Part shown: in pieces, positions 1 through 8,032 of the stretch
Numbering within the stretch: the stretch's first letter is position 1
Layout: each line of letters opens with the position of its first letter
Assembly (NCBI GenBank): GCA_029782215.1
Contig: JAKOVD010000178.1
Location: forward strand, 62,001-126,000
Direction of reading: 5' to 3'
Source: Chloroflexota bacterium
Lineage (GTDB): Bacteria; Chloroflexota; Anaerolineae; J102
Length of the DNA stretch: 64,000 nt
The notes under the pieces: generated by a model
What the model saw: the letters and a program-made list of their open reading frames with translations, nothing else
What the model was told of the DNA's origin: nothing
Database searches by the model: none
Made by a program: the position numbers and the translations under genes

Positions 1-369
1 GTATGTGTGCTTGATGGCGTTGGCGACCTGGTTGTCGGCGGAAAGTTCCATGAAGAAACCGCCATATTCCGCGTCGAAAAAGCGTTTTGTAAGCACATCG
101 TAGGCCCGATCCGCTATTGCGCCGTAGGCCTGATCTTTGTACATTTTCGCGGCGGCAGAGAACGCCCACAAAATACGCGCATTCAGGACGCAAGAGCGAT
201 TGACGCCGGGAACAGGACAATTTTGCAGATCGACGGCGCCATAGAAGCCATCGCCCCTCTCATCGACGGCATACGTCATCCAGTATGAAAGGATATTGTT
301 CCTGAGCTCGTTCTCGAAAGCCGCACGATACGCAAGTAATTCGTCCCTTTTCATAGGTGTCTGCATCAT
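1..369 (-). CDS. AGE-family sugar 2-epimerase (cellobiose 2-epimerase-like), partial
   Basis: Reading the complement from 369 gives a protein that starts MMQTPMKRDELL and runs off the left edge, so only about 123 N-terminal residues are visible. Stretches such as NARILWAFSAA and FFDAEYGGFFMEL are typical of the N-acylglucosamine 2-epimerase / cellobiose 2-epimerase (alpha/alpha barrel) family, which interconverts sugars at C2 in the cytoplasm. I chose the ATG at 369 because GGAG lies 8 bases upstream; the in-frame ATG at 354 is an alternative. It is the last visible gene of a minus-strand operon, 18 bases after the URO-D-like gene, so a role in sugar catabolism fits. The catalytic histidines lie outside the window, so the substrate cannot be judged. 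Confidence 0.75.
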   Translation of the reverse strand, partial: MMQTPMKRDELLAYRAAFENELRNNILSYWMTYAVDERGDGFYGAVDLQNCPVPGVNRSCVLNARILWAFSAAAKMYKDQAYGAIADRAYDVLTKRFFDAEYGGFFMELSADNQVANAIKHTY

Positions 370-387
370 CTCATGGGCTCCGGCGCC

Positions 388-1461
388 TCAGTCTGCGGCC
401 TCAAGGCTGCCGTCTGCGCGATAGCGTCCATAGCGGTGCGCCGTCTCGATCAGGGCGTGGACGTTGGCCGGCGGGGTCGTGGGGGGCAGCGCACAGCCCG
501 GGCCCAGGATGAGACCGCCGCCGGGGGCCAGGATGTCCAGCTCCTCGCGCACCTTATCCACCACCAGCTCCGGAGCACCCAGGGCCAGCACCCCGCTGGG
601 GTCGATCACGCCCAGGATCGTACTCTTGCCGCGCGTCGCCTCCTTGATCTTGGGCAGGTCGCACTTGTAGTCCAGCTCCAGCACGGCCGCGCCTGTGTCC
701 GCCATCTCACCGGCAATGCGCGTGGCGTTGCCGCAGATGTGGTAGGACAGGGGAATCCCCTTCTCCTTCAGCCGCGCCACCAGCCGCTGTGCGTAGGGCC
801 ATTCATACGCCTTGTAGATCTTGGGCGAACACACATCGGGTCCCGCCAGGGACTCACCGATGGACGTCATGCGGGCGCCCTGGTCCATTTGCGCCACGCA
901 GTAGCGGTAGCTGGCCTCCAGGCTGAACTCGAGCAGGCGTCCGATGGCATCCAGACGCTTGCCCACGCCCAGCTCGTACAGAAAGACGTCCATGCCCAGG
1001 ATCATCGCCGCCAGGGAAAACGGTCCCTGGTCAGCCCTGCCCATGACATAGGCCTTGTCGCCGATCTCAGAGGCAACGATGCGTGTGGCCTTCAGCAGCT
1101 CGGGCAGACTGCCGTCCTTGGTGGGATCGGGCATGCGCAGGCTGTCGAGATCGTCGAGGCCCTTGATGGCGGGTGTGAACGACACGGGTGCGCTCTCATC
1201 GAAGTACTCGACGCCGCATCCGCAGGCCTGCGCCAGGGCGGCGGTGCCGTTTTCCAGGAGCAGCACATCATGGCCGAACTCACGCCAGGCCTTGATCTGC
1301 CCCTCCGCCATGGCCTCGCCATCCAGGAAGAACTCCGGAAACAGTGCGCCGGAGGCCTGCGCCGTCATCATGAAATTGTGCAGATCGATGGGCACACGGT
1401 CGGGGATGCCTCCCCGCAGCACGGTTTCGACCCGTTCAATCGACGTCATGGTCTGAGTCAT
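388..1461 (-). CDS. URO-D/MtaA superfamily protein (methyltransferase-like), copy 1
   Basis: This 357-residue protein belongs to the uroporphyrinogen decarboxylase superfamily (PF01208), which includes HemE and the zinc-dependent corrinoid methyltransferases MtaA, MtbA and CmuA. The N-terminal SIERVETVLRG..PDRVPID is the usual family opening. It carries H-I-C-G near residue 245 and GPGC near residue 320, which match the His-x-Cys...Cys zinc ligands of the methyltransferase branch. It is therefore the best candidate among the five copies here for real methyl transfer. It lies between a fucose-isomerase-like gene and an AGE epimerase in one operon; no corrinoid protein or activator gene is near. 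It is not a HemE, because it sits in a sugar operon and there are no haem genes around. The exact reaction is unknown. Confidence 0.85.
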   Translation of the reverse strand: MTQTMTSIERVETVLRGGIPDRVPIDLHNFMMTAQASGALFPEFFLDGEAMAEGQIKAWREFGHDVLLLENGTAALAQACGCGVEYFDESAPVSFTPAIKGLDDLDSLRMPDPTKDGSLPELLKATRIVASEIGDKAYVMGRADQGPFSLAAMILGMDVFLYELGVGKRLDAIGRLLEFSLEASYRYCVAQMDQGARMTSIGESLAGPDVCSPKIYKAYEWPYAQRLVARLKEKGIPLSYHICGNATRIAGEMADTGAAVLELDYKCDLPKIKEATRGKSTILGVIDPSGVLALGAPELVVDKVREELDILAPGGGLILGPGCALPPTTPPANVHALIETAHRYGRYRADGSLEAAD

Positions 1462-1497
1462 GGAACCCTCAAAAAGGCATGGTGGCGGCTTGGAGCC

Positions 1498-3021
1498 TCA
1501 GTTCCTCGCCGCCAGGCTGTCGAGATACTCCCGCATGGAGTCGTTGGAATCGAGCCGCACAATCGGGATGCCCCACTGGCGGCAGGCATAGGTGATCTCC
1601 TGGGACACGTCGCCGTCGGTCGCCACGGGATGGTTGGAGGTGGCGACACGGAACAGCAGGTCTGGGTCCGTGCCCAGGCGTACGTACACATTCGGCCACA
1701 TATTCCCGAAGAAACTCATGACCTTTTCCTTGACCTTGCCCTCCACCGCCACGGACTCACCCACGCCCAGGTGCATGACGTACTTGCCCTGGACGCGACC
1801 GAGGCGGGCCGTCGTAACAGGCCCCGCTTTGCCCAGGAAGCCCACGGCCGCGCCGGTGAAGCCATCGACATTGGCCTGGATGGTGACGTTGGGCAGGACC
1901 CTGGCGGGATCATTGCTCTTGCCCGCCCACCAGATCGACGCCGCCCCGCAGTTGGAGATGGCAAAGAAGTCCTCGCCGATGTACTTCAGGTCGCCGAAGA
2001 TCGGTCCCACATCCGGCCGGAGCTGGTGCAGCAGCACCGAAGTCAGCAGTCCCTTGATATCCCCCTCGCAGACTGTGGAGATGATCGGCTTGGGACCCTG
2101 GTCGTCGAAGCCAAAGGGCAGAAAGGCGGGCAGGGTGCAGCCCACAATGCCGTACTCAACGGAGAGGGCGGGCTGGCAGCGCACGGAAACGCCCACGATG
2201 TTCTCGTCCTTCAGCTCTTCCAGGCGATCCCGGGCGGCCAGATAGTAGCCGATCTGGACCTGGAAGTTGCGCGGGCTGGCGCTAACCTCGTCATAGCGGA
2301 TGCGGGCGCCGTTCTGGTGCAGCCAGTCCAGGAAGCTCTGGACGCGCCCGGGCTGCGTCGCCAGGATCTTCTCGGCCCGGCGGATCAGGGCAAACTCATC
2401 CTCGTTGAGCACATCGCGGATCATCAGGCGCTTGAGCGCCGGAATGTCGTCCTGGAGATGCTCCATGTGCAGCGCATAGGTGCCGCCCCACAGCATCACG
2501 GCGCTCTTGCGCATGCGGGCTGCCGCCGAAACGCCGCGGATCCAGGGCAGCATTCGCTCCGGGTTGCCGCGCAGCCGCTCGTGCTGGATGGCGTGCTGGT
2601 TGGCGCCTGATTCGAGCAGGCTGGCCCCCACGGCGCTGATGCTGACCGTCCCCGGCATGCCAGGATCGTCGACCGTGTAGAGCAGGACGGGCAGATTGGC
2701 CTCGCGCACCACGTCCACGACGACCATCGGCGGGGTCCAGAAGTGAGAGCTCAGGACCATGCACTCGGCGCCGCCCGCGGCAAGCTCCCGCGCACAGTGC
2801 GCGGCGTCGGCATAGCGGCGCACGCCAAACCAGCCCTCCGGCTCCGGCCGCAGCGTCGCCATGGGGTCGACGACATCGCAGCCGTGGTCGGTGAGGAACT
2901 GCGCCAACTCCTGGTGGCGCGCCCGCAGATAGGTTTCCCGCGGCTGGTCGAAGAAACTGTCACGGCCATCGGTGAAGGTCACCAGCCCGACGCGGGGCCG
3001 GAAGGTGGGAGAGGACGCCAT
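1498..3021 (-). CDS. L-fucose/L-arabinose isomerase-like protein
   Basis: The 507-residue product resembles the L-fucose isomerase superfamily: an N-terminal Rossmann-like half (RVGLVTFTDGRDSFF, then a VLLYTVDDPG strand) and a C-terminal half with conserved acidic and small-residue segments (FGDLKYIGEDFFAISNCGAAS). Family members interconvert aldoses and ketoses in the cytoplasm using a divalent metal. Length matches the 450-600 residue range of such proteins. GGAGG lies 7 bases before the ATG at 3021. The upstream URO-D-like gene ends 12 bases away and the downstream one starts 36 bases on, so they are co-transcribed. The substrate cannot be named from sequence; a deoxy-sugar or methylated hexose would fit the company it keeps. 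Confidence 0.75.
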   Translation of the reverse strand: MASSPTFRPRVGLVTFTDGRDSFFDQPRETYLRARHQELAQFLTDHGCDVVDPMATLRPEPEGWFGVRRYADAAHCARELAAGGAECMVLSSHFWTPPMVVVDVVREANLPVLLYTVDDPGMPGTVSISAVGASLLESGANQHAIQHERLRGNPERMLPWIRGVSAAARMRKSAVMLWGGTYALHMEHLQDDIPALKRLMIRDVLNEDEFALIRRAEKILATQPGRVQSFLDWLHQNGARIRYDEVSASPRNFQVQIGYYLAARDRLEELKDENIVGVSVRCQPALSVEYGIVGCTLPAFLPFGFDDQGPKPIISTVCEGDIKGLLTSVLLHQLRPDVGPIFGDLKYIGEDFFAISNCGAASIWWAGKSNDPARVLPNVTIQANVDGFTGAAVGFLGKAGPVTTARLGRVQGKYVMHLGVGESVAVEGKVKEKVMSFFGNMWPNVYVRLGTDPDLLFRVATSNHPVATDGDVSQEITYACRQWGIPIVRLDSNDSMREYLDSLAARN

Positions 3022-3033
3022 TGTCTCGCCTCC

Positions 3034-4161
3034 TTAAGCATAGCGCCCGTATTCGCGGGCTGTCTCGAACATCGCCAGGACCAGCTCGGGCCTGACATCG
3101 ATCATGTGATTGCACGTTGACAACACAAAGCCACCGCCCGGCGCAAAGACGTCGATGCGGCGGCGCACCTGGGCCACCACCTCGTCAACCGTGATGTCGC
3201 CCTCAACGCCCTCCACCGTGCCGTGGAAGGTGAGCTGTGGGCCGAAAGCTGCCTTCAGACGGCTCGCTTCCATGCCCTTGGCCGAGGTCTGCGTGGGGTT
3301 GAGCACGTCCACGCCCACCTCGATGAGGTCGGGGAGCAAGTCGAACACTGCCCCATCCGTGTGGCGGAAGAGCGCCGCCTGCGGCGCCTTCTCGTGGATG
3401 AGCTGGTAGAGCTCCTGTTCGGCGGGCTTGATGAACTGCCGGTACATCTTGGGCGAGATCAGCAGGTTCTGCTGGGCGCCCAGGTCGTCCCCGATCTCCA
3501 CCATGTGCACATAGGGCCCGACCGCATCCAGGAACATCGTGAAGATGCCCTTGTACACCTCCAGCAGGTGAGCGATGATGGCCTCCGCCACCAGCGGGCG
3601 CGTCACCATCGTCATCAGGAACTCCGGCATCTCCATCATCTGGCAGCCGCGGTCGAGGAAACCGTAGGTCAGGGGATTGCGGGCGACCAGCGCATAGTCG
3701 GTCTCCTCGTAGAGCTTCCTTGCCTCCTCCGCCAGGCCCTCGGCCGAGAAGACATCCTCCGCCTTCGGCCAGGCGTAGTTGTCGACCTCAGCCACCGTCG
3801 TCGCCCCATGCAGCGGGCTTAGGGTCGTGTGCACCCACAGGCCGGCCTTCTGGTAACCAATGCCCCAGAAGTCGACGATCGTGCCATCCTCCAGTTCCAA
3901 GCCGCCGGCGCGGGGACCTTTCTTCAGGAAGAGACGGCGAAAGTCGATGTCGAGCAGGTCCAGGATGCGCGTGTCGTAGTAGTTGGCCGTCGTCCCGGAA
4001 CGGGCAGGCGGAATAGGTGTAAGCCCCAGCGCATCGCGCAGCCGGAGATAGGTCTCATCCAGCAGCATGGTGGCATTTCCCATCAGGTCGATGGGAACAC
4101 GATCGGGCTCTTCGTGGTGGAAGGCGGCGAGCACACGCTCGCGGTGGGTCCAGCCGGACAT
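3034..4161 (-). CDS. URO-D superfamily protein, copy 2
   Basis: A 375-residue member of the same superfamily, opening with RERVLAAFHHEEPDRVPIDL. The first metal-ligand motif reads R-H-T-D-G instead of H-x-C, while a cysteine persists in STCNHMIDV near residue 350. The ligand set is thus altered from that of MtaA-type methyltransferases, and activity may differ from copy 1. The start at 4161 has AAGGAG 5 bases upstream. It lies between the SDR gene (50 bases upstream) and the fucose-isomerase-like gene. Function is unknown beyond family and context; sugar demethylation or a C-C bond reaction are both possible. Confidence 0.83.
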   Translation of the reverse strand: MSGWTHRERVLAAFHHEEPDRVPIDLMGNATMLLDETYLRLRDALGLTPIPPARSGTTANYYDTRILDLLDIDFRRLFLKKGPRAGGLELEDGTIVDFWGIGYQKAGLWVHTTLSPLHGATTVAEVDNYAWPKAEDVFSAEGLAEEARKLYEETDYALVARNPLTYGFLDRGCQMMEMPEFLMTMVTRPLVAEAIIAHLLEVYKGIFTMFLDAVGPYVHMVEIGDDLGAQQNLLISPKMYRQFIKPAEQELYQLIHEKAPQAALFRHTDGAVFDLLPDLIEVGVDVLNPTQTSAKGMEASRLKAAFGPQLTFHGTVEGVEGDITVDEVVAQVRRRIDVFAPGGGFVLSTCNHMIDVRPELVLAMFETAREYGRYA

Positions 4162-4211
4162 AGCATCTCCTTGCGGTGCGACGCACTTTGAAAGTGCGTC
4201 GCACCTTCAGA

Positions 4212-5006
4212 CTACGACGAAGTCATCACGCCGCCATCGGGAGCGATCGCCTGCCCGGTGATCAGGCGGGCGCTGTCAGAGACCAGGAACTCGGCCAGGC
4301 CGGTGATGTCGGCCAGGCCGGTGAACTCGTGCATAGGAATGCCCACCAGGCGCTCCTCAAGATAGGCATCTGTGCTGATGCCGCGTTGGGCAGCGGTTTG
4401 CTCGGCATAGCTCACCTGCATCGGGGTCAGGGTCACGCCGGGACAAAGCGCATTGACCGTGACGCCGTAGGGAGCCAGCACCAACGCCAGGCAGCGGGCG
4501 TACATGATCGTCGCCGCCTTGGTCACGCGATACGGAATCACGTGACTGCCCGCCCGGACGCCGTTGTAGGAGGCGGTGATGAGGATGCGTCCCTGGCGGC
4601 GCTCCATCATGTGGGGCACAACCGCCCGGCAGGTATGCACCACACCCTTGATGTTGACGTCGAGCGACAGATCCCAATCCGCCGGGGTGATGTCCAGGTA
4701 TTCGGCCGGCCCCAACACGCCCGCATTGGCAAACAGGAAGTCGATCTGTCCGAACCGCGCCAGAGCGGCGGCGACCGCCTCACCGGCGGCTTCCGCATCC
4801 CGCACATCCAGGCGCAGACCCAATGCCTGGCCGCCGGCGGCTTCGATTTCGCCGGCCACGGCGATGGCCCTTGCCTCGTCGAGGTCGGTGACGGTCACGG
4901 CAGCCCCATCCAGGGCCATCTGCAACGCCAGGCTGCGACCGATGCCACTGCCGCCACCGGTAATGAAAGCGACCTTTCCGTGCAAATCAACGCTGACCCT
5001 CGACAT
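4212..5006 (-). CDS. SDR-family NAD(P)-dependent oxidoreductase
   Basis: The ORF track runs from 5468, but homology begins at MSRVSVDLHGKVAFITGGG, so I place the start at 5006 (264 residues) with AAAGGA about 10 bases before it. It shows the TGGGSGIG nucleotide-binding loop, NAG in FANAGVLG, the catalytic Ser in ITASYNG and the YRVTK catalytic Tyr/Lys. This is a classical short-chain dehydrogenase, likely acting on a sugar or polyol hydroxyl. It is the first gene of the minus-strand operon and is divergent from the chimeric DeoR regulator, with about 300 bases holding promoters for both directions. Confidence 0.88.
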   Translation of the reverse strand: MSRVSVDLHGKVAFITGGGSGIGRSLALQMALDGAAVTVTDLDEARAIAVAGEIEAAGGQALGLRLDVRDAEAAGEAVAAALARFGQIDFLFANAGVLGPAEYLDITPADWDLSLDVNIKGVVHTCRAVVPHMMERRQGRILITASYNGVRAGSHVIPYRVTKAATIMYARCLALVLAPYGVTVNALCPGVTLTPMQVSYAEQTAAQRGISTDAYLEERLVGIPMHEFTGLADITGLAEFLVSDSARLITGQAIAPDGGVMTSS

Positions 5007-5146
5007 CGTCACGGCATCCTTTGCTGTCGCGCCACGAAGGGCAGGCGACTCAAGTGCAGCGGGTTGGTTGGCCGGCAGCGGAGGTGCACTTGAGGCACCC
5101 GCCATGCCAGTAGGGCTCATCCTGGGAGCGCCCCCGGCATTGCCGT

Positions 5147-5176
5147 AACCTACCACAGGCGAAAAGGATTTGTCAA
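5147..5176 (-). promoter_or_regulatory. Candidate promoter of the minus-strand SDR/URO-D operon
   Basis: On the complement, TTGACA (5176-5171) is followed after 18 bases by TAGGTT (5152-5147). The -35 box is perfect and the -10 box is fair. It faces the SDR gene that starts at 5006. Confidence 0.45.
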
Positions 5177-5217
5177 ACGCCTTGACCGAAGTTGAATGCC
5201 TGGGAGACAGTTTGCGA

Positions 5218-5247
5218 TTGACTTCGTAACAAGAAATGCGGTAGAAT
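5218..5247 (+). promoter_or_regulatory. Candidate promoter of the chimeric regulator operon
   Basis: TTGACT (5218-5223), an 18-base spacer and TAGAAT (5242-5247) form a good sigma-70-type promoter ahead of the regulator start at 5314. CGAAGT (5188-5193) and ACTTCG (5221-5226) form a spaced inverted repeat overlapping the -35 box and could be an operator. Confidence 0.5.
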
Positions 5248-5313
5248 GGGGCAATTGACTTTCGACTCCGAACATTCGACCGGCGGCGCACGCGATCCGT
5301 TCTGAGGTTGACC

Positions 5314-7044
5314 ATGTCCGCGACACAGCGGCTCGACGAAATCGTGACCTTGATTGAAGAGCGGGGCTTTGTGTCGGTGCGCGAGCTGAGCCAGCTCTGC
5401 GCCGTTTCCGAGGTGACGGTCCGGCGTGACCTGCAGACGCTGCACGAGCAGGGGCGGCTCCAGCGCACCTACGGCGGCGCCGCTTCGGTGCGTGCCCTGC
5501 CGGATGACAATGGCCATGCCGAGGCTGAGGCAGGCGCTGGCGTGGGCGCTGAGGCCGGCGGCTTCCTCACCGATCGCGTCGATGTGCTGGTGGCCGCTGC
5601 CGCCGATCCCCAGTTCGGCCGGGTGCTGCTGGAACAGGCACAGCGCAAGCACATCCCCATCGTCGCCGAGTCCTTGAGCATGATGGGGATGTCCACCCTC
5701 GTCGCCCTCGACAACCAGCAGGCAGGCTTCGACCTGGGCTGCTGGGCCGGGCGCTATGCCCTGGAGCACTTTGGCGGCAAGGCCCGCGTTCTGGACCTGG
5801 GGCATACGCTCACCAACACGGCCGCCCGCAGCCGGGGCTTCCTGGCCGGCATGCGCCAGGTCATCCCCTCCGCCGAGCTGATGCTCTCGATCAACGCCCA
5901 GTCGCGCTTCGAGACTGCCTACCAGCTCGCCAGCGACGCCCTGCGCGTCTATCCCGGCATCAACATCATCTTCGCCATCAACGATATCACCGCCTGGGGC
6001 GCACACGAGGCCTGTCGCGACCTGGGCGTTGACCCGGCTTCGCTTCTCCTCGTCACCTTCGGTCTCGAGGGCAACACGATGCGGACCATCCTGTCCGAGA
6101 CGGATTACTGCCGGGCAGGCCTGGCCATGTTCCCGGAGATCGTGGGACCGGTCTGCGTCGAGGCTGCCCTGCGCGTCCACAGCGGCGAGGTGATGCCCCC
6201 CCACCTGGTGACCCCGCACGCCATCCTGACGCCGGAAACGCTGCACGAGTATTATGTCAAAACCGACGGGGGTTGGCGCTTGCAGTGGCAGACGGTGCGC
6301 GAGCGCCTCCGCGTCCCCTTCCTCACCGAAGCCGCCCAGGCCCGCAGCCGTACGCCCCTGCCCCGGCGCATTGCCTTCGTCGTCCCCTACAGCGAGCACG
6401 AGTGGTACCGCAACCTGATGGCGGCGATGCAGGAGTACACGCAGCGCCTGGGCATCGAGCTGGAGATCGTCGACGCCGAGAAGAACCTGCGCGACGAGAT
6501 GGACCTGCGGCGCCGGGGCATTGCCATCGCCGCCGCCGAGCTCGTACAGCCGGGCGATGTCATCCTCATCGACGGCGGCCAGGTAACCACCCGCCTGGCC
6601 GAAGAGCTGGCCAAGAAGCACGGATTCACCGTGATCACCAACTCGGTGCGCGTCTTCGACGCCCTGCGCCACTGCCGTGACATCACCCTGATCTCCACGG
6701 GGGGCGTGCTGCGCCATGAATCCGGCACCCTGATCGGCCCCACCGCCGAAGCCGTGCTGCGGGACCTGCGCGCCGACCGGCTCTTTCTGACCGTCAGCGG
6801 CGCCTCGCTTGCGTTTGGCCTGTCGCACACCAACCTGGCCGAGGTCACGGTCAAGCAGGCCATGATCCGGGCCGCACGCGAGGTCATTCTGCTGGCCGAC
6901 CACACCAAGTTCGACCAGGAAGCGGTGGTCCAGATTGCCCCGCTCAGCGCCGTCAACCGGCTCGTCACCGACAGCGCCCTCGCCGCAAGCTTGCGGCTGG
7001 AGTTGTCGAAGCTGGGCTTGCACATTATCGTTGCGCAAACGTGA
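5314..7044 (+). CDS. Chimeric regulator: DeoR HTH, periplasmic-binding-type domain, DeoR sensor domain
   Basis: The start is taken as the ATG at 5314, with TGAGG 6 bases upstream; the track uses the TTG at 5308. Residues 1-60 are a DeoR helix-turn-helix with the signature VTVRRDLQTLHEQGRLQRTYGG. About residues 85-310 resemble the type I periplasmic-binding fold of LacI regulators and sugar-binding proteins (IVAESL, VALDNQQAGFDLG, RSRGFLAGM, INIIFAINDITAWGA). Near residue 360 a second partial binding-fold start appears (RIAFVVPYSEHEWYRNLM). The last 180 residues are a DeoR C-terminal sensor (GDVILIDGGQ, STGGVLRHESG, EVILLADHTKF). At 576 residues it is over twice the usual DeoR length of about 250. 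It probably represses one or both divergent operons and senses two ligands, one being a sugar phosphate. A paralogue lies at 18293-20098. Confidence 0.85.
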   Translation: MSATQRLDEIVTLIEERGFVSVRELSQLCAVSEVTVRRDLQTLHEQGRLQRTYGGAASVRALPDDNGHAEAEAGAGVGAEAGGFLTDRVDVLVAAAADPQFGRVLLEQAQRKHIPIVAESLSMMGMSTLVALDNQQAGFDLGCWAGRYALEHFGGKARVLDLGHTLTNTAARSRGFLAGMRQVIPSAELMLSINAQSRFETAYQLASDALRVYPGINIIFAINDITAWGAHEACRDLGVDPASLLLVTFGLEGNTMRTILSETDYCRAGLAMFPEIVGPVCVEAALRVHSGEVMPPHLVTPHAILTPETLHEYYVKTDGGWRLQWQTVRERLRVPFLTEAAQARSRTPLPRRIAFVVPYSEHEWYRNLMAAMQEYTQRLGIELEIVDAEKNLRDEMDLRRRGIAIAAAELVQPGDVILIDGGQVTTRLAEELAKKHGFTVITNSVRVFDALRHCRDITLISTGGVLRHESGTLIGPTAEAVLRDLRADRLFLTVSGASLAFGLSHTNLAEVTVKQAMIRAAREVILLADHTKFDQEAVVQIAPLSAVNRLVTDSALAASLRLELSKLGLHIIVAQT

Positions 7045-7057
7045 GCAGCAGGCTGCC

Positions 7058-7987
7058 ATGATCGTCACCGTCACCCTCAATCCCACCCTCGATCGCACGC
7101 TCATCGTGCCGGAGCTTCGCCTGGGCGAAGTCAACCGGGCGCGGGCTGTGCGCGACGACTTGGGCGGCAAAGGCGTCAATGTCTCCCGTGCGCTGCAGGC
7201 CCTGGGGCTGCCCAGCACGATCGTGGCCCTGCTGGCAGGCTGGACGGGCAGAGCGATGCAGGAGGGCCTGCTGGCGGCCGGCTTCGACGTGGTCGCCCTG
7301 GAGGTGCCCGGCGAAACGCGGCGCAACGTCACCCTGCGCGACGAGGCCACCAACCAGACCACCAAGATCAACGAACCCGGCCCCGTCCTGGACTCTGACC
7401 ATGCCGAAGCCCTGGCGGAGCGCATCGCCGGCCTGGCGCGCCCCGGGGACCTGTGGGCCTTTTGCGGCGCCCTGCCCCCGGGCGCACCGTCCGGCTTCTA
7501 TGCCCGGCTGATCGATATCGTGCAGAGCGCCGGCGCCCGCGCCTTCCTGGACACCAGCGGCGCTGCTCTGGCCCAGGGACTGCAGGCGCGGCCCTTCGGC
7601 GCCAAGCCCAACCGTGAGGAAGCGTCCGAACTGCTTGGCGTGCCCCTCATTGGCGGCATCACCGACGTCTCCGCCGCCCGCGCCCTGCACGCAGTCGGCG
7701 TGGAAGTCGTCGCGCTGTCGGCCGGGGCCGATGCGCTGGTCCTGGCGATGGGAGACGCCACCATCGCCGCCTATCCTCCTCCTATCCCTGTTGCCAGCCC
7801 CATTGGCGCCGGCGACAGCGCCCTGGCCGGACTGCTCTGGGCCGTCGCGGAGGACTGCGAACCGGTCGAGTGCGCCCGCCGCGCCGTGGCCTGCGGCGCC
7901 GCCGCCGCCATGCAGGAAGGCACCGGCGTCGGCGACCGCGCCCTGGTCGAGAAGCTTCTGCCGATGGTCGAAGTCGTTCTTGCATAG
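7058..7987 (+). CDS. PfkB-family hexose-phosphate kinase (1-phosphofructokinase-like)
   Basis: The ATG at 7058 starts MIVTVTLNPTLDRTLIVPEL, the opening of 1-phosphofructokinase (FruK) and tagatose-6-phosphate kinase (LacC). GGKGVNVSRAL near residue 35 binds substrate and IGAGDSALAG near residue 250 holds the catalytic Asp. At 309 residues the length is normal. It begins 13 bases after the regulator and precedes a URO-D-like gene. It phosphorylates a ketose or sugar phosphate in the cytoplasm. FruK and LacC cannot be told apart from sequence alone; no PTS gene is in the window. Confidence 0.87.
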   Translation: MIVTVTLNPTLDRTLIVPELRLGEVNRARAVRDDLGGKGVNVSRALQALGLPSTIVALLAGWTGRAMQEGLLAAGFDVVALEVPGETRRNVTLRDEATNQTTKINEPGPVLDSDHAEALAERIAGLARPGDLWAFCGALPPGAPSGFYARLIDIVQSAGARAFLDTSGAALAQGLQARPFGAKPNREEASELLGVPLIGGITDVSAARALHAVGVEVVALSAGADALVLAMGDATIAAYPPPIPVASPIGAGDSALAGLLWAVAEDCEPVECARRAVACGAAAAMQEGTGVGDRALVEKLLPMVEVVLA

Positions 7988-8032
7988 CAGAAAACCTGCC
8001 CCCCTCCACCCACCACACCCTTGAGGTTACCC

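Noticed and set aside
388-1461. HemE (uroporphyrinogen decarboxylase) annotation for the URO-D family genes
   Set aside because: Five copies lie in sugar operons, none near haem genes, and copy 1 has methyltransferase-type zinc ligands. The name HemE would be misleading.
373-2610. 745-residue plus-strand ORF
   Set aside because: It lies antisense to two well-supported minus-strand genes with clear family motifs and ribosome binding sites. Its composition (His, Ala, Gly, Gln-rich) is typical of shadow ORFs in GC-rich DNA.
5173-7425. 750-residue minus-strand ORF
   Set aside because: Antisense to the chimeric regulator and the PfkB kinase. No motif, and the Asp/Gly/Val-rich composition is that of a shadow frame.
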